Part shown: piece by piece, positions 11,956-24,500 of the stretch
Layout of the letters: every line of letters starts with the position of its first letter
Position numbering within the stretch: the stretch's first letter is position 1
NCBI GenBank assembly: GCA_030544235.1
Contig: CM060475.1
Location: 8,143,409-8,207,408, forward strand
Reading direction: 5' to 3'
Length of the DNA stretch: 64,000 nucleotides
From: Lepturacanthus savala
Lineage: Eukaryota > Chordata > Actinopteri > Scombriformes > Trichiuridae
Notes under the pieces: model-generated
Told to the model about the DNA's origin: nothing
What the model saw: the letters and a program-made list of their open reading frames with translations, nothing else
Database searches by the model: none
Translations under genes and position numbers: made by a program

Positions 11956-13988
11956 GATATTCCAGGGTGTTTTTAGGGTGTTTCAGGGTGTATCATAGTG
12001 TTTCAGGGTGTATCATAGTGTTTCAGGGTGTATTATAGTGTTTCAGGGTGTATCATAGTGTTTCAGGGTGTATTATAGTGTTTCAGGGTGTTTTTAGGGT
12101 GTTACAGGGTGTATCATAGTGTTTCAGGGTGTTTTTAGGGTGTTAGAGGGTGTATCATAGTGTTTCAGGGTGTTTTTAGGGTGTTACAGGGTGTTACAGG
12201 GTGTATCATAGTGTGTTAGGGTGTTACAGGGTGTATCATAGTGTTTCAGGGTGTTTTTAGGGTGTTTCAGGGTGTATCATAGTGTTTCAGGGTGTTTAGG
12301 GTGTTACAGGGTGTATCATAGTGTGTCAGGGTGTTTTTAGGGTGTTACAGGGTGTATCATAGTGTTTCAGGGTGTTTTCAGGGTGTTAGAGGGTGTATCA
12401 TAGTGTTTCAGGGTGTTTTTAGGGTGTTACAGGGTGTATCATAGTGTGTTAGGGTGTTTTTAGGGTGTTACAGAGTGTATCATAGTGTTTCAGAGTGTTT
12501 TTAGGGTGTTACAGGGTGTATCATAGTGTTTCAGGGTGTTTTTAGGGTGTTTCAGGGTGTATCATAGTGTTTCAGGGTGTTTAGGGTGTTACAGGGTGTA
12601 TCATAGTGTTTCAGGGTGTTTAGGGTGTTACAGGGTGTATCATAGTGTTTCAGGGTGTTTTAGGGTGTTTCACAGTGTTGCAGTGTGTTTCAAGGTTTAT
12701 TACAGTGTTTCAGGGTGTATTACAGTGTTTCAGGGTGTATTACAGTGTTTCAGGGTGTATTGCAATGTTTCAGGGTGTATTACAATGTTTCAGGGTGTTC
12801 CAGAGTGTTTTAGGGTGTTTCAGGATGTATTACAGTGTTTCAGGGTGCTTTAGGGTGTTACAGGGTGTATCATAGTGTTTCAGGGTGTTTCAGTGTGCTT
12901 CAGGGTGTATCATAGTATTTCAGGGTGTTTCAGTGTGCTTCAGGGTGTATCATAGTGTTTCAGGGTGTATTATGGTGTTTCAGGGTGTATCATAGTGTTT
13001 CAGGGTGTATCATAGTGTTTCAAGGTGTTTTGGGGTGTTTTATAGTGTTTCAGGGTGTATTATAGTGTTTCAGGGTGTATTATAGTGTTTCAGGGTGTAT
13101 CATAGTGTTTCAGGGTGTATCGTAGTGTTTCAGGGTGTATTATAGTGTTTCAGGGTGTATCATAGTGTTTCAGGGTGTATCATAGTGTTTCAAGGTGTTT
13201 TAGGGTGTTTTGGGGTGTTTTGTAGTGTTTCAGGGTGTATCGTAGTGTTTCAGGGTGTATTATAGTGTTTCAGGGTGTATCATAGTGTTTCAGGGTGTAT
13301 CATAGTGTTTCAAGGTGTTTTAGGGTGTTTTGGGGTGTTTTGTAGTGTTTCAGGGTGTATCATAGTGTTTCAAGGTGTTTTAGGGTGTTTTGGGGTGTTT
13401 TATAGTGTTTCAGGGTGTATTATAGTGTTTCAGGGTGTATTATAGTGTTTCAGGGTGTATCATAGTGTTTCAGGGTGTATCATAGTGTTTCAGGGTGTAT
13501 CATAATGTTTCAGGGTGTATCATAGTGTTTCAAGGTGTTTTAGGGTGTTTTGGGGTGTTTCACAATGTTTAAGTTTGTTTCAATGTGTATTACAGTGTTT
13601 CAGGGTGTTTCAGGATGTATTATGGTGTATTTTTGTGTTGTTGTCAGGGTGCTTTGTAGTGTTTCAACATGTTTTAGGGTATTTCAGGGTGTATTATAGT
13701 AGTTTTAGGGTGTATTTTAGTGTTTCAGTGTACTTTTAGTGTTGTTTCAGGGTGTTATATAGTGTTTCAGGGTGTATCATAGTGTTTCTGGGTGTTTTTA
13801 GGGTGTTTCACAGTGTTTCAGTGTGTTTCAAGGTGTATTACAGTGTTTCTGGGTGTTCCAGTGTGTTTTAGGGTGTGCCAGGGTGTTTCAGGATGTATTA
13901 TGGTGTATCTTAGTGTTGTTTCAGGGTGTTTTATAGTAGTTTTAGGGTGTATTTTAGTGTTTCAGGGTGTTTTATTCGAGTGTATTAT
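11956..13988. repeat. 20-bp minisatellite, second block of the TTTCAGGGTGTATCATAG family
   Basis: Same family as 6455-8310, with TTTTTAGGGTGTTACAGGG variants to about 12660. A mixture of TTTCAGGGTGTATTACAG, TTTTGGGGTG and TTTCAAGGTG units follows. It decays towards the TA/GA microsatellite at 13990. Confidence 0.93.
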
Positions 13989-13989
13989 A

Positions 13990-14066
<77 letters not shown>
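13990..14066. repeat. compound (TA)n-(GA)n microsatellite
   Basis: About 24 TA units (to 14038) followed directly by about 14 GA units (to 14066). Confidence 0.97.
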
Positions 14067-14069
<3 letters not shown>

Positions 14070-14179
14070 GGACAACAACAAAAGCTTCTTGTTTTTTCTC
14101 TGAGTAACTGAATGGATTCAGATTCACTGTCCTGGAAGATGAATAATAAATAAATAAATAAAACCAGAAACAGACTGAG

Positions 14180-14236
14180 TGTGTGTGTGTGTGTGTATTA
14201 ATGTGTGTGTGTTAGTGTGTGTGTGTGTGTGTGTGA
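14180..14236. repeat. (GT)n microsatellite
   Basis: Interrupted GT runs (GTGTGTGTGTGTGTGTATTAATGT and related). The following stretch, 14237-15180, is mostly unique. It includes a small CTGTAGACCAGGACT repeat at 14330-14430 and no gene that I can support. Confidence 0.9.
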
Positions 14237-15249
14237 GGGATTATCTTTAGTCAGAAGGCTTGGGGCGGACCATCAGCTGACCTCCAGATCCTCTGAGAGT
14301 AGTTGACCCAGTTCTCTCCAAAACAGGAGCAGGAGGACTACTGTAGACCAGGACTGCACTAGACCAGGACTACTGTAGACCAGATGTCTCTGGACTACTG
14401 TAGACCAGGACTCATGGAGACCAGGAGTCCAGCAGTAAAGAGGTTCTAAAAACTGCATTAATACTCTCAGATTAATGGGGAATTAATGAATTACACTGGA
14501 AATAAACTTAAGAAATCCTCCAATAAAACATCAATGATTCCCTACGTGTGTTTTCCAGGTTTTCCTGCTGCTCATGCTGTTGGGGAACTGCTGACTCATG
14601 GTTTTTCTTCCCCTGAACATGTGTCATTAACCAGGAATCACCAGTCGATGCCGATCCATCACGTTTTCCTGGAACAGCCGATGGGTTTTTCTTGGATCAA
14701 TACGGACCTGCTGCTTCAAACAAGCGACTTTTTACTGTAGTGTTTTCCGGCTGCTAGTTTACCGGGTTTTTATCACAAAGCTACACCGATGGTACCGTTG
14801 GACTCGTCGAAGCCTCAGCTTTCATATGAGGCGTCGTTTGTTTGTGTAACATGAAGTATCGGGGCACTAGCCATCAAAACGTGGCGAGCGTGTTGGCTTT
14901 ATGATCGTATACCGATTTTCATATTTGTCAATTCATTTGCTTGGTGTTGGAGTTGTGTTTGGTGTGTGTAAATGTGACTTATATGTGCTTGTAGTGGGGT
15001 TTCTCCTGATTGATCCATCATTTAGGACAGTAGAGCAGAGGTTAAATTAGGTATTGAACCAGCCTGGGCTGATCCCATCCATCGTTTAACATCTGTGACA
15101 GACTCCGCGTTAAATGAATGGCTTTATCGTCGCTGCTCAGCAACAGGAGTTAAACTGTGTAACTTTGATATAAAATAGGGTTAGGGTTGATGTAAAAGTA
15201 TGTGTTTAGTTTACTGAACATGTTGGAGAAGAACTAACAGAAAAGTCAG

Positions 15250-15960
15250 TAATGACACTAACCATTAACCCTATCTCTAACCCCTAACCCCTAACCCTAA
15301 CCCCGAACACTTAACCCTGACCCTAACCGGTGAAAACATGTTGGAGAAGAACCGACAGAAAAGTGGTGGTTAGCATCAGTAATGACACTAACCCCTAACC
15401 CTATCCCCTAACCCCTAACCCTATCCCCTAACCCCTATCCCCTAACCCCTATTCCCTATCCCCTAACCCCTAACCCTAACCCTATCCCCTAACCCCTATT
15501 CCCTATCCCCTAACCCCTAACCCTATCCCCTAACCCCTAACCCCTAACCCATATCCCCTAACCCCTATTCCCTATCCCCTAACCCCTAACCCTAACCCTA
15601 CCCCCTAACCCCTATCCCCTAACCCCTATCCCCTAACCCCTAACCCTAACCCTATCCCCTAACCCCTATTCCCTAACCCCTAAACCTAACCCCAAACACT
15701 TAACCCTGACCCTAACCAGTGAAAACATGTTGGAGAAGAACCAACAGAAAAGTGGTGGTTAGCATCAGTAATGACACTAACCACTAACCCTATCCATAAC
15801 CCCTAACCCCGAACACTTAACCCTAAACAGTGAAAACATGTTGGAGAAGAACATGGTCCATGATACCCAGTCAGTCTGATCCCAAAACCTAATCCTGATG
15901 CCCTGGTCCCAAAACCTAACCATGACCCCCTAAAACTAACCGCTAACCCCCTAAGCAATT
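15250..15960. repeat. CCCTAA-like degenerate repeats with an interspersed 100-bp unit
   Basis: Runs of CCCTAACCCCTATCC resemble the vertebrate telomere repeat CCCTAA but are degenerate. They alternate with a longer segment containing GAAAACATGTTGGAGAAGAA and GTGGTGGTTAGCATCAGTAA. That segment occurs around 15212, 15335, 15721 and, in part, 15834. Confidence 0.85.
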
Positions 15961-17019
15961 AACCCCTGATCCCCTGGAGCCTGACTCCAAATCCTAACCC
16001 CTGGCTGCTGACCCCAAAACTTGACTCCCTGACCCCTAACCCCCTTTGAACTGGTCCGATCTCAGTCTGGTCTTGATGGTCATTACTACAACAAGAACAA
16101 GCTGCTGATTTGATTAACAAATCATTTATTACCAACTCTGTTGATGCTAATTTCTGGTCATTTTTCTGGACATTGGTGTTTTTGTGGACTTCTTTCCTTC
16201 CTTCATTCACTTCAACGACCAGTTTCATTTGTTTCTGTTTCACAGTGTTTAGGAGGATGAAGCGGTCTTCCGTCTCAGGTAAAAAAAAAAAAAAAAAAAA
16301 AAAGGAGCTGATCTGCTGATGTGAGCAGCAGATTGAGCCGCGTAAGCTGTGTGGAGGGTTTCCGTATGAAGGGGGATTGAATTAGACAGGCTTCAGTGCG
16401 GCGAGAACGAGATTTCAAGCAGCTTTACGCATGTAGAACAATGCTGCAACGGCCTCAAAAGGAGCCAGAGGTTTGAACCACATTCAGAAGAGGAGAATCC
16501 AGTCTGGCCTAATGAGTCATAATTAAAAAAAAGCAGCTCAGCTAGCAGCACGAGGACGGCACAGAAACTAGCCACTGGCTTTGTTGCAAACGGACAGGCA
16601 TGAGATCGATCGCGAAATTAGCTTCTCGACGTGTTGCGCTTTGCGCAAGTTTGTTCACGTGGCGCAAGCTGTGAACGCCGACAACTCGACTAGCGATCCT
16701 CCATCTGAACACTGTTCCAGCACCTGCTGTTGCTAATTAAAATGTCCTTAGCTCCTCTGGAGATGAAGAGATAATGAATCTGCCACTTGCGCTTCACCGC
16801 ATGGATGTGACATCATACTGTTTGTTCTGTATTTAGCAGCTGAGAAAGAAACGGATTCGTTCGTTAATTATTGGAATAACGGGGTCGAAGCTCCACGCTG
16901 ACAGTCTCTGACAGACTCGGCTTATGTGCCCCATCCAATCAGAGTCCTCTCCAGCCAGAGTCCTCTACAACCAGACTCCTCTACAACCAGAGCCCCATTC
17001 AACCAGACTCCTCTACAAC
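15961..17019. other. unique region, no gene called
   Basis: Mixed unique sequence with a 23-A run at 16280-16302, CpG-containing sequence at 16330-16720, and a short CAACCAGACTCCTCTA repeat at 16940-17015. Open frames here are short and overlap on both strands. None has a recognisable domain. Confidence 0.4.
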
Positions 17020-18385
17020 CAGGGGTCAGGGGTTAGGGGGGGGTCAGAGGTGTCTTTACGTGTTTACGGGGTCAGGGATTAGGGGGTCAGGGTTTAGGGG
17101 GGTCAGAGGGTCTTTGTGTGTTTAGGGGGTCAGGGGTTAGGGGGGTCAGGGGTTAGGGAATCAGAAGTTATGGAGGTCAGGGGTGTCTTTGGTGTCTTTG
17201 TGTGTTTAGGGGGTCAGGGGTTAGGGGGTAAGGAGTTAGGGAGGTCAGGAGTTTGGGGGGCCAGGGGGTAAGGAGTTAGGGGGGTCAGGGGTTAGGGGGG
17301 TCAGAGGTGTCTTTGTGTGTTTACGGGGTCAGGGATTAGGGGGTCAGGAGGTCTTTGTGTGTTTAGGGGTTCAGGGTTTAGGGGGGTCAGGGGGTCTTTG
17401 TGTGTTTACGGGGTCAGGGATTAGGGGGGTCAGAGGTGTCTTTGTGTGTTTATGGTGTCAGGGATTAGGGGGTCAGGGTTTAGGGGGGTCAGGGGGTCTT
17501 TGTGTGTTTACAGGGTTAGGGATTAGGGGGTCAGGGGGTCTTTGTGTGTTTAGGGGGTCAGGGTTTAGGGGGTAAGAAGTTAAGGGGGTCAGGGGGTCTT
17601 TGTGTGTTTAGGGGGTCAGGGATTAGGGGGTCAGGGGATCTTTGTGCGTTTAGGGCGTCAGGGATTAGGGGTCAGGGTTTAGGGGGGTCAGGGGGCCTTT
17701 TGTGTTAGGGGGTCAGGGGTTAGGGGGGTCAGGGGGTCTTTTTGTGTGTTTAGGGGGTCAGGGATTAGGGGGTAAGGAGTTAGGGGGGTCAGGGGTTAGG
17801 GAATCAGAAGTTATGGAGGTCAGGGGTGTCTTTGTGTGTTTAGGGGGTCAGGGGTTAGGGGGGTCAGAGGTGTCTTTGTGTGTATATGGTGTCAGGGATT
17901 AGGGGGTCAGGGGGTCTTTGTGTGTTAAGGGGATCAGGGTTTAGGGGGGTCAGAGGTGTCTTTGTGTGTTTAGGGGGTCAGGGCTTAGGGGGTAAGAAGT
18001 TAAGGGGGTCAGAGGTGTCTGTGTGTTTAGGGGGTCAGGGATTAGGGGGTCAGGGGATCTTTGTGCGTTTAGGGCGTCAGGGATTAGGGGTCAGGGTTTA
18101 GGGGGGTCAGGGGGCCTTTTGTGTTAGGGGGTCAGGGGTTAGGGGGGTCAGGGGTGTCTTTGTGTGTTTAGGGGGTCAGGGGTTAGGGGGGTCAGAGGTG
18201 TCTTTGTGTGTATATGGTGTCAGGGATTAGGGGGTCAGGGGGTCTTTGTGTGTTAAGGGGATCAGGGTTTAGGGGGGTCAGAGGTGTCTTTGTGTGTTTA
18301 GGGGGTCAGGGATTAGGGGGTCAGGGGGTCTTTGTGTGTTAAGGGGATCAGGGTTTAGGGGGGTCAGAGGTGTCTTTGTGTGTTT
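17020..18385. repeat. G-rich minisatellite (GGGGTCAGGGGTTAGGGGGG)
   Basis: Units of about 40 bp combine GGGGGTCAGGG(G/A)TTAGGGGGGTCAG with GTGTCTTTGTGTGTTTA. A block at 17870-18120 is repeated almost exactly at about 18200-18385. The plus strand carries dense G-runs. Confidence 0.92.
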
Positions 18386-18940
18386 TTGTCCCAGCTGAAG
18401 GCCGACCACTTGATGGAAGACGGTTCAGGTTATGGTTTAGGGTTATGGGTTACGTGTTAGCGTTAGGGTCACAGGTCCTCCAGCGCTGATGGAAAAGGCG
18501 TTCTGTGCAACACTCGTCCTCCTTCCATCGGCTGCGCTGGAAGCTTTAAAGCCCCATCGTGCGCGGCTGAAAAGAGAAGATTAACAGCCAGAGATAAAAG
18601 GAACAGAGACGGCGAGAGAGAGAGAGCGGAATGAGATGCTGGAGCTGCGTTAGCTCATTTGTCACCGTTCTCCTTCAGGAGAGCTGCGTCAAGTATTCAT
18701 GGCCTCCCTTTACTTTACATTTCTGTCTGCGCGTTAGATCACTATTGACTCTCCACAGAGAGAACGTGCGAGATGATATCTCAGCCGAAGCAGAGCGTCT
18801 GCTGGAGCATACGAAGACGTTTCCCCCCGCAGCTTAACGCTGTCACACGAGCCAATAGATATAGATGTGATTAAAAATTAAGTCTGGAATCAATGCCATA
18901 AATAATTCAACAGATCCGTTGCGGGCTTAAATTAAAAGCA
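18386..18940. other. unique CpG-containing region
   Basis: No tandem repeat and no supported gene. GCTGTCACACGAGCCAATAG at 18839 recurs with small changes at 20147, where it borders the MITE cluster. The right part therefore belongs to the dispersed repeat. Confidence 0.4.
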
Positions 18941-18944
18941 TACA

Positions 18945-20471
18945 ATGTTATGAATGTTTGATGCGATAATTTCAGTTAAAGGAAGAGGACTGAGTGTACA
19001 AAGGAAGCAGCAGTGCCTGAAAATCCACTGACCAATCAGAGCGGCTCAGCTCTTAAGGGGTGTTCACACCGGACTCAATTGACGCGATTTTTTTTGCCGC
19101 GATGGATTTTGTCAAATTTTACCCCGGAGAAGAGGGGTGGTTTCAGCTCAACCGCGCTTTAAACCGTCCACCGTCCATCATATTCTGTCAGCTTATTTCT
19201 CGCAGCTACCCCGCCACTGACCTTTAACCTTGTGGCACAACCTTGTGGCACAATCAGGCTCCAACTGGACAGATTCGTGAAGTTAAGGGGTGTTCACACC
19301 GGACTCAAGTGATGCAATTTTTTCGCGCGATGGACGCGATTTTGTCGCGTGACAAATTAAAATTTGACGCGCCTGGACGACGCGGCTCCGTTGAAAAGTT
19401 GAAAAGACTGGCGATAAGTGAATTTCTCGTTGTCGTGGAGACGTGGAGCGAATCTCAACGCTGATTGGTTGTCGCGCTACGTCGTCCTGCGAATTCGCCT
19501 GAAAAGTTCGATATTTTCAACTTTTAATTTTAACAAATTAAAATTTGCTGCGCTGTTTTGCGAAAATTCGCCAGATTGCTTCATCGCATCCCCCGTCCGT
19601 TGATAAGTAAAAGACTGGTGATAAGTGAATTTCGCGTTGTCGTGGAGCGAATCTCAACGCTGATTGGTTGTCGCGCTACGTCGTCCTGCGAATTCGCCTG
19701 AAAAGTTTGATATTTTCAACTTGATGCGACAGGTGAATTTGGCGTCACATACAATATTATGAATGTTTGATGCGATCATTTTAGTTAAAGGAAGAGGACT
19801 GAGTGTGCAGTGCCTGAAAATCCACTGACCAATCAGAGCGGCCCAGTCTGGCTCTTAAGGGGTGTTCACACCGGACTCAATTGACGCGATTTTTTTGCCG
19901 CGATGCACTCGAGAGACGTTGAGCGAATCTCAACGCTGATTGGTCATCGCGCTACGTCGTCCTGCGAATTCGCCTGAAAAGTTCAATATTTTCAACTTGA
20001 CGCAACAGGCTAATTTGGCGTCGTGAAGCAAGATTTTTCGCCACTTTGCATCCATCGCGTCACACCACGAAAAATCGCGTCCTCCCATTGACTCAACATG
20101 TAATCGCGTCGCGCTGTCGTGCGAATTTTTGTCCACCCCTTAATGCTGTCACACAAGCCAATAGATATATATTTTTTTGCGCGATTTTGTTGCGATTTTG
20201 TTGCGATTTTGTTGCGATTTTGTTGCGATTTTGTTGCGATTTTGTCACATGACAAATTAAATTTTGTTGCGCTATTTTGGTTGGTCTCAACACTGATTGG
20301 TTGTCGCGCTACGTCATCCTGCGAATTCGCCTGAAAAGTTCAATATTTTCAACTTGACGCGACAGGCGAATTTGGCGTCGTGAAGCGCGATTTTTCGCCA
20401 CTTCGCGTCCATCGCGTCGTGAAATCGCATCCGTTTTTTATCAATTTTTGGCCGGTGTGAACACCCCTTTA
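18945..20471. mobile_element. nested Harbinger-like MITE cluster, left arm
   Basis: At least three left ends reading AGGGGTGTTCACACCGGAC begin at 19056, 19286 and 19858, each preceded by TTA. A right end CCGGTGTGAACACCCCT stops at 20468, followed by TTA. A degenerate end CCACCCCT stops at 20140. The 3-bp TTA/TAA target duplication and short inverted termini fit PIF/Harbinger-type non-autonomous elements; the superfamily is inference. The interior is CpG-rich (GTCGCGCTACGTCGTCCTGC), with no transposase. The flank GAATGTTTGATGCGAT ... CTGACCAATCAGAGCGG is present twice (18960-19050 and 19757-19850). Confidence 0.75.
19858..20468. mobile_element. 611-bp MITE copy with TTA target duplication
   Basis: The termini AGGGGTGTTCACACCGGACT and GGCCGGTGTGAACACCCCT form inverted repeats bordered by TTA at 19855-19857 and 20469-20471. 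Inside is a 12-bp tandem repeat of TTTTGTTGCGAT at 20177-20245. The element is non-coding. Confidence 0.7.
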
Positions 20472-21172
20472 CAGGTCAGTGCTGATTGGCTGAATCCTGA
20501 CATCCAGGAAGAGAATTCCTTCTGGTTTCTCGACTCCTTTCAGACTCGTCGAATCAGACAAATCAGAACCTTCAGTTCAAGTGGAGAATAGAAAGCAGCA
20601 AGTGTTGGTTGGAGATAGTAGAGAATCCATCTTCTTAGCGGGGGTCAGTTAAGTCTTTAAAAGAAAGAAGAGGATTTTCTCAAAGTGGAGAACTATTGTA
20701 TTTAGATCTTGATCGTTTCTCGCCGGCAAATCAATTGAATGACTGGAATTTTCGGACTATAAGACAGAAGCCGCCGTGTTTTTAATCCTTCGTTTCCTTG
20801 GTGATGGCTTTTCCTTCAATTTCCTAAATCCCCCCCCCCCCCCCCCCCGAGAAAAAAAGCGAGTTTCCTGAGAAAGAAAAAAAAAAAGAAGAAAGAAGCT
20901 TTATCTTTGTAGTGTTAGCCTCAGGATAAAGCTTTAATGGAGAAAAAAAAAAAAAAAAAAAAGCAGGTCAGAGATTCTGCTGCTGGAAAATGCTGGTCTG
21001 ACAGGACCAGGACCAAGACCTGGACCTGGACCAGGAAACAGGGACTAGGACCAGCAAAGAGGACCGGGTCTAAAACTGGACCAGGTCTGAACTAGGACCA
21101 GGAAAGAGTAGTAAACAGGACCTGGCCCAGGTCTGAATGGGTCTCAACGTGGACCAGGTCTGAATATGGATC
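20472..21172. other. upstream flank of PUDP with homopolymers
   Basis: Unique sequence with a 19-C run (20830-20848), A-rich runs at 20850-20900 and 20944-20963, and an irregular GGACCAGGTCTGAA repeat (21000-21180). No gene is seen. Confidence 0.5.
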
Positions 21173-21347
<175 letters not shown>

Positions 21348-21348
21348 G

Positions 21349-21366
21349 ACTACATTTCCCAGCAGC
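21349..21366 (+). promoter_or_regulatory. ZNF143/THAP11-like promoter element
   Basis: ACTACATTTCCCAGCAGC closely follows the vertebrate ZNF143/THAP11 motif ACTACAATTCCCAGAATGC, sharing ACTACA..TCCCAG. It lies 197 bp before the PUDP ATG in a TATA-less, CpG-containing upstream region, where this motif usually sits in housekeeping promoters. The assignment is by consensus only. Confidence 0.55.
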
Positions 21367-21545
21367 AACTGCGCTGCTCTCCTTCATTAAAGCGTCATTA
21401 AATCAGACTTGATCTTGATGCTGTTAATCGGATTAAAACCACGTTTTAATCACGTTTTAAATTGCTCCGCTGTCGAAACCGGAAGTGTGTGTGTCGGCGC
21501 CCCTCCTCCTTCCGGTTTGAACCCGGAACTGAAGTCGGAGTAAAC

Positions 21546-21597
21546 ATGTACAGACCGGTGAGCCACGTGCTGTTCGACATGGACGGTTTACTGCTGG
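21546..21597 (+). CDS. pudp: pudp exon 1 (coding part)
   Basis: Encodes MYRPVSHVLFDMDGLLL and the first base of the Asp-18 codon. It carries HAD motif I. The donor is CTGG|GTATGTGAGT. The 5' UTR lies in CpG-containing sequence upstream; its start cannot be set from sequence. Intron 1 (21598-21967) includes several GTAGTACT repeats. Confidence 0.93.
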
Positions 21598-24500
21598 GTA
21601 TGTGAGTAGCCCGGATACTCCGAGTACTCTTGAGTACTCTGTAGTACTCTGTAGTACTAGTACTCCGTAGTGCTGTCAGCGCGCGTTTACAGAAGCCGCG
21701 CTCGCGCCGAGGATACGACGCACTTCCGCGCATGCGCGGTGTGAGTTTGCCTTTCAGTGCAGTTTATTGATATTACTAATGAAGTTTAAGGCGGCAAATA
21801 CTCGGATACTTTACTGTAGTAAAAGTACTGCACTGTTGTCTATAATTGTCTATATACTAATTACTCAGTGTTAATTGTCTCTATGCTAATTAATGCTATG
21901 CTAGTCTATATACTGTCTATGTAATTACCCTGTTTTAATTACCTGGTGTTAATTGGCGTAACTGCAGACACGGAGCGTCTCTACACCTCGTCCTTCCAGC
22001 AGATCTGTGGTCGTTTTGGGAAGGTTTACACGTGGGACGTGAAGTCTTCCGTGATGGGGAAGAAATCCCTAGAAGCAGCTGAGATGATCCGGGATCTTCT
22101 GGATCTTCCCCTGACGGCCGAGGAGCTGCTGGCTGAGGCCCAAGGGATCCAGGAGAGGCTGTTCCCCACCGCCGTGCTGCTGCCAGGTAGGCGATGAGGT
22201 TATGACATCACGGCGTCGCGACATCACATCATGACATCACAGCATCGTGACGTGACAACATCATCACATCAAGTTATCACGCCATCTCGTGGTTGTAGGA
22301 CTACATGGTAGTAGGTTTAGAGGGTTCTGGGTTTACAGGGTTGTAGGTTTAGAGGGTTCTAGGTTTACAGGGTTGTAGGTTTACAGGGTTGGGGTACTAC
22401 ATGGTTGTAGGTTTACAGGGTCCTAGGTTTACAGGGTTGTAGGTTTACAGGGTTGGGGTACTACATGGTTGTAGGTTTACAGGGTTCTAGGGTTACAGGG
22501 TTGGGGTACTACATGGTTGTAGGTTTACAGGGTTCTAGGTTTACAGGGTTGGGGTACTACATGGTCATAGGTTTACAGGGTTCTAGGTTTACAGGGTTCT
22601 AGGGTTACAGGGTTGGGGTACTACATGGTTGTAGGTTTACAGTGTTGTAGGTTTACAGGGTTGGGGTACTACATGGTCATAGGTTTACAGGGTTCTAGGT
22701 TTACAGGGTTGGGGTACTACATGGTCATAGGTTTACAGGGTTCTAGGTTTACAGGGTTGGGGTGCTACATGGTTGTAGGTTTACAGGGTTGGGGTGCTAC
22801 ATGGTTGTAGGTTTACAGGGTTGGGGTGCTACATGGTTGTAGGTTTACAGGGTTGGGGTACTACATGGTCATAGGTTTACAGGGTTCTAGGTTTACAGGG
22901 TTGGGGTGCTACATGGTTGTAGGTTTACAGGGTTGGGGTACTACATGGTTGTAGGTTTACAGGGTCCTAGGTTTACAGGGTTGTAGGTTTACAGGGTTGG
23001 GGTACTACATGGTTGTAGGTTTACAGGGTTCTAGGGTTACAGGGTTGGGGTACTACATGGTTGTAGGTTTACAGGGTTCTAGGTTTACAGGGTTGGGGTA
23101 CTACATGGTCATAGGTTTACAGGGTTCTAGGTTTACAGGGTTCTAGGGTTACAGGGTTGGGGTACTACATGGTTGTAGGTTTACAGTGTTGTAGGTTTAC
23201 AGGGTTGGGGTACTACATGGTCATAGGTTTACAGGGTTCTAGGTTTACAGGGTTGGGGTACTACATGGTCATAGGTTTACAGGGTTCTAGGTTTACAGGG
23301 TTGGGGTGCTACATGGTTGTAGGTTTACAGGGTTGGGGTGCTACATGGTTGTAGGTTTACAGGGTTGGGGTGCTACATGGTTGTAGGTTTACAGGGTTGG
23401 GGTACTACATGGTCATAGGTTTACAGGGTTCTAGGTTTACAGGGTTGGGGTGCTACATGGTTGTAGGTTTACAGGGTTGGGGTACTACATGGTTGTAGGG
23501 TTACAGGGTTGGGGTACTACATGGTTGTAGTTTTACAGCATTGGGGTACTACATGGTTGTAGGTGTGACAGCAGTCCCTCTAACCTCAGGTCTCTCTTTA
23601 CTTAAAGGTGTGGAAAAACTGATCCGCCACCTGCACAAACACAGGATCCCCATCGCCGTGGCAACCAGCTCAGCAGGTGCGACCTTCAAGTTGAAGACAA
23701 GTCAACACAAAGACTTCTTCTCCATGTTTGACCACATCGTTCTGGGAGATGATCCTGACGTGAAGAACAGCAAACCCCAACCGGACTCTTTCCTGGTGTG
23801 TGCCAGTAGATTCCAGCCTCAAGCTACCCCAGAGAATGTGAGTACCCCAGAGACTGTTAGCATCCCAGAGACTGTTAGCATCCCAGAGACTGTTAGCATC
23901 CCAGAGACTGTTAGCATCCCAGAGACTGTTAGTACCCCAGAGACTGTTAGCACCCCAGAGACTGTTAGCACCCCAGAGACTGTTAGCATCCCAGAGACTG
24001 TTAGCACCACAGAGACTGTTAGCACCCCAGAGACTGTTAGCATCCCAGAGACTGTTAGCATCCCAGAGACTGTTAGCACCCCAGAGACTGTTAGCACCCC
24101 AGAGACTGTTAGCATCCCAGAGACTGTTAGCATCCCAGAGACTGTTAGCACCCCAGAGACTGTTAGCATCCCAGGGACTGTGAGTACCCCAGAGACATTA
24201 AGGTGAACAGGAGGAGGTCATCAGAAGATTCTCTCCCTCACTCTACTTGACCTCTGACCTCTGCTGTTGTTAGTGTTAAAGGATTAGAGTCATCAGAGGA
24301 TTCTCTCTCTAACTACCTGACCTCTGACCTCTGCTGCTGTTCGTGTTAAAGGGCTAGGGTCATCGGAGGATTCTCTCTCTAACTCTACCTGACCTCTGAC
24401 CTCTGCTGCTGTTAGTGTTAAAGGATTAGGGTCATCGGAGGATTCTCTCTCTAACTCTACCTGACCTCTGACCTCTGCTGCTGTTAGTGATAAAGGATTA

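Noticed and set aside
15250..15960. True telomere
   Set aside because: The CCCTAA-like units are degenerate and interrupted, and unique sequence and a gene lie on both sides. It is at most an interstitial or subtelomeric repeat.
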